From positions 352,972-416,971 of the forward strand of contig NZ_JAMYDV010000001.1 in assembly GCF_024128855.1 (NCBI RefSeq): 64,000 nt of DNA, written 5' to 3'. This stretch comes from Rhodovulum tesquicola (lineage in GTDB: Bacteria > Pseudomonadota > Alphaproteobacteria > Rhodobacterales > Rhodobacteraceae). Of this stretch, positions 17,553 through 25,556 are shown in pieces. A program made the position numbers and the translations under genes. Under the pieces are notes generated by a model. The model had not been told where the DNA came from and made no database searches. It saw nothing but the letters and a program-made list of their open reading frames with translations. The stretch's first letter is position 1. Each line of letters opens with the position of its first letter.

Positions 17553-18617
17553 ATGGCAACGGTCGACGTGACGGTGATGGGGGCGGGGGTGTTCGGGCTG
17601 GCCTGCGCCCATGCCTGCGCGCGGCGCGGCGCCCGCGTGCGCGTTGTGGAGTGGTCGCATCCCGGGGGGGGTGCCAGCGGTACGCCGGTGGGGGCCCTGT
17701 CGCCCCATGTGCCCGAGGCGTGGGACGAGAAGAAGGCGTTCCAGTTCGAAAGCCTCGTCATGGCGCCCGGGTTCTGGGCCGAGGTCGAGCAGCTCACGGG
17801 CCGGGCGACGGGCTATGCCCGGCTTGGCCGGTTCCAGCCCATCGCGGATGAAAACGCGCTGGAACGCGCGCGGGCGCGCGAGGCGCAGGCGAGGCAGCTC
17901 TGGCGCGGCCTGGCCGAATGGCAGGTGGTGACGGCGGACGCCGCGGGCGCGTTCGCGCCGGTCTCGCCCACGGGGTTCCTGATCCACGACACGCTCTCGG
18001 CACGGATCGCCCCCCGGGCGGCCTGCTCGGCGCTGGCGGCGGCCATCCGGGCGCAGGGCGGCGAGGTCGCCTGTGGCGCCGAGGGGCCCATCGAGGGGCG
18101 CGTGATCTGGGCCACGGGTTATCCGGGCCTTGCGCAACTGTCGGCCGAACTAGGCCATGCCGTCGGCAGCGGGGTCAAGGGGCAGGCGGCGATCCTGGCC
18201 CATGACGCGGGCGCGGTGCCGCAGCTTTATGCCGGGGGGCTTATGATCGTGCCGCACCATGACGGGACAGTGGCGGTCGGCTCGACCACCGAACGCGAGT
18301 TCGCCGATCCGTGGTCGACCGATGTGCGGCTGGACGAGGTGATCGCGCGGGCGCGCACGGTATGTCCGGCGCTGGCACAGGCCGAGGTGATCGAGCGCTG
18401 GGCAGGCGTGCGCCCGCGCGCCCGCTTGATCGCGCCGATGCTGGGGCCATGGCCCGGACGGCCCGGTCATTTCGTGGCCAATGGCGGCTTCAAGATCGGC
18501 ATCGGGCTGGCGCCCTTGGTCGGGGCGGTCATGGCCGATCTGGTGCTCGAGGGGCGGGCGGATGGCATCCCGCCGGGCTTCGGGGTCGAGGCGAACCTGC
18601 CGCCTCAGCGCCCCTGA
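17553..18617 (+). CDS. FAD-dependent oxidoreductase (DAO family, MnmC2/ThiO-like)
   Basis: 354 residues. The N-terminal VMGAGVFGLACAHACARRGA is the dinucleotide-binding site; HPGGGASGTPVGALSPHVPE follows; the C-terminal HFVANGGFKIGIGLAPLVG completes the DAO FAD fold. Divergence from mnmD suggests it is the oxidase half (cmnm5U to nm5U) of a split MnmC. Glycine oxidase ThiO has the same fold and thiamine genes lie 5 kb away, so that alternative remains. The gene ends inside the convergent YeaQ-like gene by 13 bp. Confidence 0.82.
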   Translation: MATVDVTVMGAGVFGLACAHACARRGARVRVVEWSHPGGGASGTPVGALSPHVPEAWDEKKAFQFESLVMAPGFWAEVEQLTGRATGYARLGRFQPIADENALERARAREAQARQLWRGLAEWQVVTADAAGAFAPVSPTGFLIHDTLSARIAPRAACSALAAAIRAQGGEVACGAEGPIEGRVIWATGYPGLAQLSAELGHAVGSGVKGQAAILAHDAGAVPQLYAGGLMIVPHHDGTVAVGSTTEREFADPWSTDVRLDEVIARARTVCPALAQAEVIERWAGVRPRARLIAPMLGPWPGRPGHFVANGGFKIGIGLAPLVGAVMADLVLEGRADGIPPGFGVEANLPPQRP

Positions 18618-18844
18618 ACGTAAAGGCGATAGAGCCAGATCAGCAGCATCGCGCCCAGAACGGCCCCCACGAAGCCCGCGGCGAACCCGGTCAGCGCCAT
18701 GACCATCCGAAGCACGAACCCGCCCAGGAGCGCGCCGAAGATGCCGATGGCGATGGTCGTCGGAATGTCGACCTCAAGCCGCATCAGCCGGGTCGCGATG
18801 AACCCAGCCGCCGCACCGATGATGATCAGGAAGACGATGGCCAT
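18605..18844 (-). CDS. GlsB/YeaQ/YmgE-family small membrane protein
   Basis: 79 residues from the ATG at 18844. Three hydrophobic glycine-rich helices (MAIVFLIIIGAAAGFIATRL, IGIFGALLGGFVL, FVGAVLGAMLLIWLYRL) match the YeaQ/YmgE transglycosylase-associated family, often stress-induced, of unknown mechanism. Convergent with the FAD oxidoreductase, overlapping by 13 bp. Confidence 0.85.
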   Translation of the reverse strand: MAIVFLIIIGAAAGFIATRLMRLEVDIPTTIAIGIFGALLGGFVLRMVMALTGFAAGFVGAVLGAMLLIWLYRLYVQGR

Positions 18845-18943
18845 GGCCCGATCATGCGCGATGACGGCGGATTTGCCTAGGCTCAAGGCTGCGGCAACGG
18901 AGATGTTTCGCTCGAGCTTCGGGGGCGCAAGGCATCCGCCGCA

Positions 18944-18976
18944 CGGGCATTTATCGTTTGATTTGAATAATGCCCG
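18944..18976. repeat. Inverted repeat in AT-rich gap
   Basis: CGGGCATT (18944-18951) and AATGCCCG (18969-18976) are perfectly complementary around a 17-base AT-rich centre, in the 225-bp gap between the YeaQ-like gene and the narJ remnant. It may be an operator or terminator stem; no T-run follows. Confidence 0.3.
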
Positions 18977-19069
18977 TCGCGAAGCGGCGCTCGAGGCCGC
19001 CTTCCGGGGTCCAACCGGCCCGATTGCGCCGGGCATCACGCAAAGGGCAAATTCCGGCGCCGTCCGGTG

Positions 19070-19546
19070 TTAAGCATGCCTTCCGGTTTCGCCGAGATGC
19101 AGCAGCGCGCCGAACACGCCGGCATAGCTGCTGTCCATCGCTTCGAGCCGAACCGCTAGCAGCGCGAAGACCGGCGCCGCCTCGGCAAGCGCCTGTTGCA
19201 CCTCGGCTTCCGGATGTTTGGCGAGGTTGGTCAGAAACCGGGGCAGGTGATCCGTTCGCTCGCCCTGCGGCGTGTCTGAAAGATCCTGGCGCTCTTGGCC
19301 CGGCAGGTGGTCGAACAGGTTCAGCGACAGCGATGGCGTGCGCTCGAACATTGCCACGAAGCGTTCCTGTTGGCGGCAGAGATCCATTTCGTGGAATTCG
19401 TCGAGCAGTGGCAGAAGTCGGCGGCGGACCTCGGGCGCCAGACGATCCTCGGCCAGCATGGCGTCGGCGACATCCCAGGTGGCAGCCTTGAACCCGGCGC
19501 AGGGCGGGAGCAGCATCGCGGCGAGAGCCTTGAGCGTCACGATCAT
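19070..19546 (-). pseudogene. narJ: Decayed nitrate reductase chaperone narJ
   Basis: 158 codons from the ATG at 19546. LLPLLDEFHEMDLCRQQERF, VAMFERTPSLSLNLFDHL, DHLPRFLTNLAKHPEAE and SSYAGVFGALL match NarJ, the cytoplasmic chaperone that matures NarG. Relative to the usual NarJ (about 220-240 residues), some 20 residues between NLFDHLPGQERQ and DHLPRF look deleted or replaced, the LSYPTE block is altered to LLPPCAGF, and the acidic C-terminal third is missing. No narG, narH or narI is adjacent. A short upstream frame ends on the ATGA of this gene but is not recognisable as NarH. Confidence 0.72.
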
Positions 19547-19855
19547 CCGGCCACCACCTCGCGGGGGATCCGCCCCGCCTTCACGGCCTCGGGGAACGTC
19601 CCGCCGGCGCATGTCAAACCCATCACGTCTTCTTTCCCCTTCTCGTCAAGTAACCGGCGGCATTGCCGTCGCCGGCCGGCTTAGTGGGGATAAGCGGCCC
19701 CGATGCAAGTCGCTTGGGGGTTGATTCGAGACCAAAAGCCACGCCAGAGTGACGAAACAAGCGCATGCGGGAAAAAGGTCGGGCAGTGATTGAAAAATGG
19801 GGCTCTGTGTGCAAATGTATACCGAACGCACTGATGACATTTGCTGTGGACGAGC
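19547..19855. other. Gene-poor stretch between narJ remnant and FNR box
   Basis: About 310 bp. On the minus strand a short frame ending at the narJ ATGA reads MGLTCAGGTFPEAVKAGR and could be the altered tail of the gene that once preceded narJ, but it has no clear match. A minus-strand TATACA lies at about 19816-19821, roughly 35 bases past the FNR box. Nothing else is supported. Confidence 0.4.
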
Positions 19856-19869
19856 TTGATATAAATCAA
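19856..19869. promoter_or_regulatory. Perfect FNR/DNR box
   Basis: TTGATATAAATCAA, an exact match to TTGAT-N4-ATCAA. It lies 20 bp upstream of the Crp/Fnr gene start and about 310 bp upstream (in minus orientation) of the narJ remnant. A class II promoter centred here for the plus-strand gene would start transcription inside that gene, so the site is more likely an autorepression site or the activator site of the lost leftward nar operon. Confidence 0.8.
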
Positions 19870-19889
19870 GCGGTTCCGATGTGGGGACG

Positions 19890-20588
19890 ATGCGCGAATC
19901 GGAAACAGGTGAAATCCGCGGACTGACGATCTTTGCCGACATGGACGATGCGGCCTTCGCGCGTCTTTGCCGCGCGGCCTATGTCCAGACCTTCCCGCCG
20001 CAGGTCGAACTGTTCGCCGAGGGCGAACCCAGCGACTTCCTGCATATCCTCGTGGCCGGTCAGGTCGAACTCTGCGCACATTGGAACGGGCGCGAGACGG
20101 TCATGGAGATCGTCAGGCCGGTTTCGAGTTTCATCCTTGCGGCCACGATCCGGGATGCGCCCTTTCTGATGTCCGCCCGCACGGTCGAGAAGTCCCGCCT
20201 GATCCTGTTGCCCTCGCAGGATGTGCGGAACGTGTTCGATACCGACGGGGCCTTTGCCCGTGCGCTGGTCCGGGAACTGGCCGGTTGCTATCGCGGGGTT
20301 GTGAAATCCAGCAAGAACCTCAAGCTGCGCAACGGGATCGAGCGGCTGGCCAATTACCTGATCCGGCAGCAGGATCTCGCGGGGGGCGCGCCAAGCTTCG
20401 TTCTGCCGGTGGAAAAGCGCAAGATCGCCGCCTTGCTTGGAATGACGCCCGAGAACTTCTCGCGTGCGCTGCGTTTGCTGGGCGAATATGGCGTCACGAA
20501 TGACGGAATGACGATTACCATCGCGGATCGCAAGTCGCTCGTCCGGCTGGCCAAGCCGGTGCGGATGATCGACGATCCGGAGATCTGA
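19890..20588 (+). CDS. Crp/Fnr-family regulator (NarR/Nnr-like)
   Basis: 232 residues from the ATG at 19890 (an in-frame GTG lies 9 bases earlier). An N-terminal cyclic-nucleotide-binding-type beta-roll (LFAEGEPSDFLHILVAGQVEL) is followed by the dimer helix and a helix-turn-helix reading KIAALLGMTPENFSRALRLL. The recognition helix keeps the E-x-x-S-R pattern of FNR, predicting the TTGAT half-site found just upstream. It lacks the N-terminal cysteine cluster of FNR, so it should not carry that Fe-S cluster; NO/nitrite-responsive DNR/Nnr or NarR are the best subfamily guesses. Convergent with nnrU. Confidence 0.85.
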   Translation: MRESETGEIRGLTIFADMDDAAFARLCRAAYVQTFPPQVELFAEGEPSDFLHILVAGQVELCAHWNGRETVMEIVRPVSSFILAATIRDAPFLMSARTVEKSRLILLPSQDVRNVFDTDGAFARALVRELAGCYRGVVKSSKNLKLRNGIERLANYLIRQQDLAGGAPSFVLPVEKRKIAALLGMTPENFSRALRLLGEYGVTNDGMTITIADRKSLVRLAKPVRMIDDPEI

Positions 20589-20593
20589 TCCTC

Positions 20594-21295
20594 TCAGCAA
20601 TGTGTCGGAACCGGCGATACGCCGATCACCGGGGCGTGGCTGAGGACCAGCATCGCCCATAGCGCAACGGCGATGATGAGCCTTGCCGGGGCGGGGCCTC
20701 GGCGCGGTCGCCATCGGCCAGCCACAAGTGCGGCCAGCGGCAGGTTCGAGGTGCTGGCGGCCAGTCGCTGCCATTCGGCCACGCCCAGAAGCCGCCGGTT
20801 GCGCCGGTCGATGATCCGTGTGCCGAGAATCGCGAAACCCGCGAAGCCGCCGAACATCAGCAGATGCGCAAGGTCGGGATTGGCCAGCGCATGCGCGGCC
20901 GCCCAGAGCGCCAGCGCCCAGGGCAGCGGGTGGCGCGTCAGCCCGGCAATGCCGGGTCGGGCCGGATCGAACCGGTCGTTGCGCGCGCCCCCGAAGCTGA
21001 GCGGGTTGGGCGCAGCCGTGCCAAAGGCGATCAGCAGGCAGACCGCCGGCATCGCAAGGTTCGGCACCCAGGCCTGCCACGCCGCCCAGGGCAGCACCGG
21101 CACATGCGGCGTGCGCCCGGCGGCGACGATCAGCCAGGCCAGCACGGCGACCGACAACGCGCCATAGGCCACCAGATAGCCGCCCGGCCCCAGCGCCGCG
21201 ATCAGTCGCCGCTTGACGGGGGGCTGCACCGGAACGCCGTGCGAGGCCAGGAAAACGCCGAAGGCAAGCGCCAGTTCACCCCAGCCGCCCATCAT
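20594..21295 (-). CDS. nnrU: NnrU-family membrane protein
   Basis: 233 residues from the ATG at 21295, overlapping the nsrR stop (ATGA). Six or so hydrophobic segments; the region RFDPARPGIAGLTRHPLPWALALWAAAHALANPD is the NnrU signature (isoprenylcysteine methyltransferase-like fold). NnrU is found with denitrification genes and nitrite/NO metabolism but has no proven activity. Coupling to nsrR implies NO-responsive expression. Confidence 0.88.
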   Translation of the reverse strand: MMGGWGELALAFGVFLASHGVPVQPPVKRRLIAALGPGGYLVAYGALSVAVLAWLIVAAGRTPHVPVLPWAAWQAWVPNLAMPAVCLLIAFGTAAPNPLSFGGARNDRFDPARPGIAGLTRHPLPWALALWAAAHALANPDLAHLLMFGGFAGFAILGTRIIDRRNRRLLGVAEWQRLAASTSNLPLAALVAGRWRPRRGPAPARLIIAVALWAMLVLSHAPVIGVSPVPTHC

Positions 21296-21705
21296 TCCGA
21301 CCTCGGCGCCCAGGTGCAATCGGCCAGCGTCGTGCGGTCAAGCTCGGCCAGAAAGGCGGTCTCGGCCCGGGCCAGCCGTGCCTTCAGGCGGCAATCGGGC
21401 ATCAGCGTGCAGGCCCCGCCATCGGCGGCGAAACATTCGACCAGCGCCTGATCGGCCTCCAGCAGGCGCACGACCTCGCCCAGCCGGATCTCGGCGGCGG
21501 GGCGCGCAAGGCGCAGCCCGCCACCCCCGCCGCGGCGGGCTTCTACCAGCCCGGCAGAGGCCAGCCGGGCGACGACCTTGGCCAGATGGTGACGCGAGAC
21601 GCCGAATTCGTCCGCCAGTTCGGCGGTGGCAAAGCCGCGCTCGGGGCGGCCTGCCAGCCGCATCAGCGCGCGCAATCCGAAATCTGTGAACTGGGTCAGG
21701 CGCAT
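21292..21705 (-). CDS. nsrR: NsrR-type Rrf2 repressor
   Basis: 137 residues. MRLTQFTDFGLRALMRLAGR starts the winged helix; HHLAKVVARLASAGLVEARR is the DNA-binding region; cysteines in ECFAADGGACTLMPDCRLK form the C-x(7)-C-x(5)-C cluster ligands of NsrR. NsrR binds a 4Fe-4S cluster that is nitrosylated by NO, releasing repression. Divergent from nnrS across 78 bp containing two NsrR-like operators, and overlapping nnrU. Confidence 0.92.
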   Translation of the reverse strand: MRLTQFTDFGLRALMRLAGRPERGFATAELADEFGVSRHHLAKVVARLASAGLVEARRGGGGGLRLARPAAEIRLGEVVRLLEADQALVECFAADGGACTLMPDCRLKARLARAETAFLAELDRTTLADCTWAPRSE

Positions 21706-21721
21706 AATGCCCCACCAATTG

Positions 21722-21740
21722 GAGTTTCAAATGCGTATTA
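21722..21740 (-). promoter_or_regulatory. NsrR-like operator near nsrR
   Basis: Read on the minus strand, TACGCATTTGAAACTCC resembles one and a half sites of the NsrR consensus (GATGCATTT-N-AAATGCATC). It lies 17-35 bp upstream of the nsrR start and would serve autorepression of nsrR-nnrU. Confidence 0.5.
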
Positions 21741-21752
21741 CATCGGCTAATC

Positions 21753-21767
21753 GGTATTTGAAATACC
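21753..21767. promoter_or_regulatory. NsrR-like operator near nnrS
   Basis: GGTATTTGAAATACC is a perfect 7-1-7 palindrome containing the ATTT-N-AAAT core of NsrR sites, 16 bp upstream of the nnrS start. It is expected to control nnrS. Confidence 0.65.
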
Positions 21768-21783
21768 AAAAGCGAGTCGTCCC

Positions 21784-22980
21784 ATGGCCACCACATCCCA
21801 GCTTCGCCGCGCCTTTGCCGGTCCCGCCCTTCTGGCGCAGGGCCACCGCCCGTTCTTCCTGTTCGGCAGTCTCTGGGCGGCCGCGGCGATGACACTGTGG
21901 ATCGCAATGCTGGGCGGCGCCGTGGCGCTGCCCACGGTGTTCGATCCGGTCAGCTGGCACGCCCATGCCTTCCTGTTCGGCTATCTCGGTGCCGTCACCG
22001 CAGGGTTCCTGCTGACGGCGGTGCCGAACTGGACCGGGCGGCTGCCGCTGATGGGCTGGCCACTTCTGGCGCTGGTGCTGGTCTGGGCGGCAGGGCGGGT
22101 CGCGGTGGCGGTCTCGGCGCTTCTGCCCTTCGGGGTGGCGGTAGCGGTCGATCTGGCCTTTCCGCTGGCGCTGGTCGGGGTGACGCTGCGCGAGATCGTG
22201 GCGGGCCGGAACTGGCGCAACCTGTCGGTCTGGGCGCTGCTTGTGCTGATGACGCTGGGGCAGGGGCTGTTCCACCTCGACGCCCTGCGCGGCGATTACG
22301 CGGCAGGCGGGCTGGGGCTGCGGGTGGCGCTGGCGGCTGGGATCGGGATGATCCTGCTGATCGGCGGCCGCGTCGTGCCGAGTTTCACCCGCAACTGGCT
22401 TGCCCAGCGGCGCGAGACGCGGCTGCCCGCACCGCTGGGCCGGTTCGACAGGATCGCGCTGGCAATCGCCGGGCTGGCGCTAATGGTCTGGACCGTGGCG
22501 CCCGCGCATTGGCTTGCCGCGCTGCTCTGCCTGCTGGCGGGGGCGCTGCACCTGATCCGGCTGGGCCGCTGGGTCGGGCACCGCACGCTGGCCGAGCCGC
22601 TGGTCTGGGTGCTGCACCTTGCCTATGCGCTGGTGACGGTCGGGTTCCTGGCGGTGGGGCTTGCGTCGGTGATGCCGGGGCTGGGCTCTGTCACGGCGGC
22701 GCAGCATGTGTGGATGGCGGGCGCGGTCGGCATGATGACACTGGCGATAATGACCCGCGCGAGCCTTGGCCATTCGGGCCGCCCGCTGACCGCAAGCCCG
22801 GCCGTCGCCGCGCTTTATCTTGTCCTGCTGGTCGCGGTCATGGCGCGGTTTGCCGAAGGGCTTGGGGCCCCGGGCTGGCTGCTGCATCTGGCCGGGGCGG
22901 GCTGGATCGCTGCGTTCCTGGGCTTTGCGCTGCTCTACTGGCCGATCCTGACGCGCCCGCGCGCGATGGCTCCGGCCTGA
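21784..22980 (+). CDS. nnrS: NnrS haem-copper membrane protein
   Basis: 398 residues with about twelve membrane helices. The opening FAGPALLAQGHRPFFLFGSLW, then SWHAHAFLFGYLGAVTAGFLLTA and PNWTGRLPLMGWP are the NnrS family blocks; conserved histidines (HAHAF, HVWMAGAVG) bind haem in studied members. NnrS protects against NO stress and is part of NO-regulated operons. The start codon has only a weak upstream ribosome site. Expression is predicted to be derepressed by NO through NsrR. Confidence 0.92.
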   Translation: MATTSQLRRAFAGPALLAQGHRPFFLFGSLWAAAAMTLWIAMLGGAVALPTVFDPVSWHAHAFLFGYLGAVTAGFLLTAVPNWTGRLPLMGWPLLALVLVWAAGRVAVAVSALLPFGVAVAVDLAFPLALVGVTLREIVAGRNWRNLSVWALLVLMTLGQGLFHLDALRGDYAAGGLGLRVALAAGIGMILLIGGRVVPSFTRNWLAQRRETRLPAPLGRFDRIALAIAGLALMVWTVAPAHWLAALLCLLAGALHLIRLGRWVGHRTLAEPLVWVLHLAYALVTVGFLAVGLASVMPGLGSVTAAQHVWMAGAVGMMTLAIMTRASLGHSGRPLTASPAVAALYLVLLVAVMARFAEGLGAPGWLLHLAGAGWIAAFLGFALLYWPILTRPRAMAPA

Positions 22981-23039
22981 GCCAGGGGCGGGCAAAAGGG
23001 GGCTTTCGTTTCCGCGCGGGACGTGGTTCCATGCCCGCC

Positions 23040-23122
23040 GTGACAGGGGCGTCCGGGGTCAACCCGGGCTGAGAAGCACCCTTTGAACCTGAACCAGATC
23101 ATGCTGGCGGAGGAAGTCGCAC
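23040..23122 (+). promoter_or_regulatory. TPP riboswitch (THI element)
   Basis: The conserved blocks of the thiamine pyrophosphate aptamer are in order: GGGCTGAGAAGCACCC (CTGAGA at 23069-23074), TTTGAACCTGAACCAGATC, and CTGGCGGAGGAAGT. It ends about 55 bp before thiM, whose ribosome site GGAGGA is downstream. When TPP is high the aptamer should lower expression of thiM-thiE-thiD, probably by masking translation; a short GC-rich hairpin near 23125-23145 could be the switching element. Confidence 0.92.
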
Positions 23123-23177
23123 CCGAAGCGCCCAAGGGGCTTTCGCGTTCGTTTCCTGCCCGGCCACGGAGGACGCG

Positions 23178-23969
23178 ATGCCCGACTGGGGAGCCCATTT
23201 GAGCGAGATGCGCCAGTGCGCGCCGCTTGTGCAGAACATAACCAATTACGTCGCGATGAACGTCATGGCGAATGTGCTGCTGGCCGCAGGCGCCTCGCCC
23301 GCAATGGTTCATGCCGTCGAGGAAGCGGCCGAGTTCACGCCGCTGGCCGGGGCGCTGACGATCAATATCGGCACCCCCAGCGGCCCCTGGGTCGCAGCGA
23401 TGGAGGCGTCGGCGCAGGCCGCGCAGGCGGCGGGACTGCCCTGGGTGCTGGATCCGGTCGCGGTCGGCGCCACGGCCTTCCGGCGCGAGATCGGCGCGCG
23501 GTTGCTGGCGCTTGGCCCGGCGGCGATCCGGGGCAATGCCTCCGAGATCCTTGCGCTGTCGGGGGCGGCGGCGCAGGGCAAGGGGGCGGACAGCGCCGAT
23601 CCGGTGGCCGCGGCCGAGGAGGCGGCGCGTGCGCTGGCGTGCAGCACGGGCGCGGTTGTCGCCGTAACCGGGCCGGTCGATTTCGTCACCGACGGGGCGC
23701 GCGGCTGGCGTGTGACGAATGGCCATCCGCTGATGCCGCGGGTGACGGCGCTGGGCTGTTCGCTGACCGGGCTGGTCGGTGCGTTTCTGGCCGGGGCCGA
23801 GGACCGGGCGCAGGCGACGGTGACTGCGCTGGCCTTTTTCGGGCTTGCGGGGGAACGCGCAGGCGCCATCGCGGCGGGCCCGGGCAGCTTTCAGGTCGCA
23901 TTGCTGGACGCGCTGGCCACGATCACGCCGGACGCGTTGACCGCCGGGGCGCGGGTGCAGGCGGCATGA
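23178..23969 (+). CDS. thiM: Hydroxyethylthiazole kinase
   Basis: 263 residues. CAPLVQNITNYVAMNVMAN, the long SPAMVHAVEEAAEF region and VTALGCSLTGLVGAFLA (catalytic Cys/Gly loop) identify ThiM, which phosphorylates the thiazole alcohol salvaged from thiamine breakdown. First gene of a TPP-riboswitch operon; the next gene, thiE, overlaps by 4 bp. Confidence 0.95.
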   Translation: MPDWGAHLSEMRQCAPLVQNITNYVAMNVMANVLLAAGASPAMVHAVEEAAEFTPLAGALTINIGTPSGPWVAAMEASAQAAQAAGLPWVLDPVAVGATAFRREIGARLLALGPAAIRGNASEILALSGAAAQGKGADSADPVAAAEEAARALACSTGAVVAVTGPVDFVTDGARGWRVTNGHPLMPRVTALGCSLTGLVGAFLAGAEDRAQATVTALAFFGLAGERAGAIAAGPGSFQVALLDALATITPDALTAGARVQAA

Positions 23970-24571
23970 GTTTTCGGGTCTATTTCGTCACGCCTGATGG
24001 CGTGTCCGACGAACTGGTGATGGCGGCGGTGCGGGGCGGTGCAACGGCGGTGCAGTTGCGCGACAAGCAAGCCGAGGATGCGGCGATGATCGCGCAGGCC
24101 CGCCGCCTGCGCGCCCTGCTGGCGCCGCTGGGCGTGCCGCTGATCGTCAATGACCGGCTGGCGGTGGCGCTGGCAGCGCGGGCGGACGGGCTGCATATCG
24201 GCCAGTCGGATGGCGACCCGCTGCGGATGCGCGCGGCGCTGGGGCCGGTGGCGATCCTGGGGCTGTCGATCGAGACCGCGGCGCAGCTTGCTGCCCTGCC
24301 GCCCGGCGCTGTCGATTATTTGGGCGTCGGCCCGGTGCGCGCCACCGCGACCAAGCCCGATCACGCTGCGCCGCTGGGCATGGACGGGCTGGCCCCGATC
24401 GTGCGCGCGGCGCCGGTGCCCGCGGTTGCCATCGGCGGTGTGGGTGCCCCGGATATTCCCGAACTCAAGCAGATGGGCTGCGCAGGCATCGCCGTCGTCT
24501 CGGCCATCGCGTCCGCCCCCGACCCCGAGGCCGCCGCCCGCGACCTTGCCCAGACATGGAGCCACGCATGA
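23966..24571 (+). CDS. thiE: Thiamine-phosphate synthase
   Basis: 201 residues from the ATG at 23966 (ATGA overlap with thiM). VRGGATAVQLRDKQAED, PLIVNDRLAVALAARADGLH, IGQSDGDP and DYLGVGPVRATATKPDH match ThiE. It couples HMP-pyrophosphate to HET-phosphate to form thiamine phosphate. It overlaps thiD. Confidence 0.95.
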   Translation: MSFRVYFVTPDGVSDELVMAAVRGGATAVQLRDKQAEDAAMIAQARRLRALLAPLGVPLIVNDRLAVALAARADGLHIGQSDGDPLRMRAALGPVAILGLSIETAAQLAALPPGAVDYLGVGPVRATATKPDHAAPLGMDGLAPIVRAAPVPAVAIGGVGAPDIPELKQMGCAGIAVVSAIASAPDPEAAARDLAQTWSHA

Positions 24572-25365
24572 TCCCCAACATCCTGTCCATTGCCGGGTCC
24601 GATCCTTCGGGCGGGGCGGGCATTCAGGCCGATCTTAAGTCGATCGGTGCCAATGGCGGCTATGGCATGGCCGCGATCACCGCGCTGACGGTGCAGAACA
24701 CCCAAGGCGTGCGGGCCGCGGAACTGGTTGCGCCGGACCTTGTCGCGGCGCAGGTTCAGGCGGTGTTCGACGATATCCGCGTGGATGCGGTCAAGATCGG
24801 GATGCTGGGCTCGGCCGCCATAGTGCAGGCGGTGGCAGGCGTTCTGGACGGGCGCGACGTGCCGGTGGTGCTGGATCCTGTCATGGTGGCCAAGGGCGGT
24901 GACCGCCTCTTGGCGGCGGATGCGGTTGCGGCGCTGCGCGATGTGCTGCTGCCCATGGCCACGATCATCACGCCGAACCTGCCCGAGGCGGCCGATCTGC
25001 TGGGCCGGCCCGAGGCGCGCACGCGCAAGGAGATGGAGGCGCAGGCCGAGGCGCTGCTGGCGCTGGGCTGTGGCGCGGTGTTCCTGAAGGGGGGCCATCT
25101 GGGCGAGGACGAAAGCCCCGATCTGTTCCTTTCGGCGGGCCGGCGGGTCTGGCTGATCGCGCCGCGCGTTGTGACGCTCAACACCCATGGCACGGGCTGC
25201 ACCCTGTCGGCGGCGCTGGCGACCCATCTTGCGGCGCTTGCCGATCCGCTGGCGGCGGTGCAGGCGGCCAAGGACTACACGCTGGCCGCGATTCGTGCGG
25301 CGGACGGGTTGTGGGTGGGGCGCGGGGTCGGCCCGACGGATCATTTCTTCGCGCTGCGCCGATGA
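24568..25365 (+). CDS. thiD: HMP/HMP-phosphate kinase
   Basis: 265 residues from the ATG at 24568 (ATGA overlap; an upstream ATG at 24556 would only add four residues). NILSIAGSDPSGGAGIQADLK at the start, VQNTQGV, VVLDPVMVAKGGDRLL and NTHGTGCTLSAALATHLA are the ribokinase-fold ThiD signatures. It makes HMP-pyrophosphate. With thiM and thiE this completes a pyrimidine/thiazole salvage set; thiC, thiG and thiO are not present here. Confidence 0.95.
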   Translation: MIPNILSIAGSDPSGGAGIQADLKSIGANGGYGMAAITALTVQNTQGVRAAELVAPDLVAAQVQAVFDDIRVDAVKIGMLGSAAIVQAVAGVLDGRDVPVVLDPVMVAKGGDRLLAADAVAALRDVLLPMATIITPNLPEAADLLGRPEARTRKEMEAQAEALLALGCGAVFLKGGHLGEDESPDLFLSAGRRVWLIAPRVVTLNTHGTGCTLSAALATHLAALADPLAAVQAAKDYTLAAIRAADGLWVGRGVGPTDHFFALRR

Positions 25366-25369
25366 AGGC

Positions 25370-25403
25370 CCCTGCGGCCGGGGCGGTCGTCCCGGCCGCA
25401 GGG
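25370..25403 (+). terminator. Strong hairpin after thiD
   Basis: A perfect 13-bp stem (CCCTGCGGCCGGG / CCCGGCCGCAGGG) with an 8-base loop begins 5 bp after the thiD stop. It lacks a T-run, so it may terminate weakly or protect the transcript end. The remaining gap to cysG (25404-25556) contains an AT-rich patch with TATAAC at 25528-25533, a possible -10 element for cysG. Confidence 0.5.
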
Positions 25404-25556
25404 CGGATCGCGGACCGTCATGCGGCACGGGATATGCGGCGGGGACTAATTTCCCGCTGAGGGCGTGAATGGCCTATATCGTGTCCCTTTCCGCGGGGAA
25501 GTATGGCTTTCTAAAGGAAAATTGTTCTATAACGGGCCTGTATCCAGAGGTGCCCC

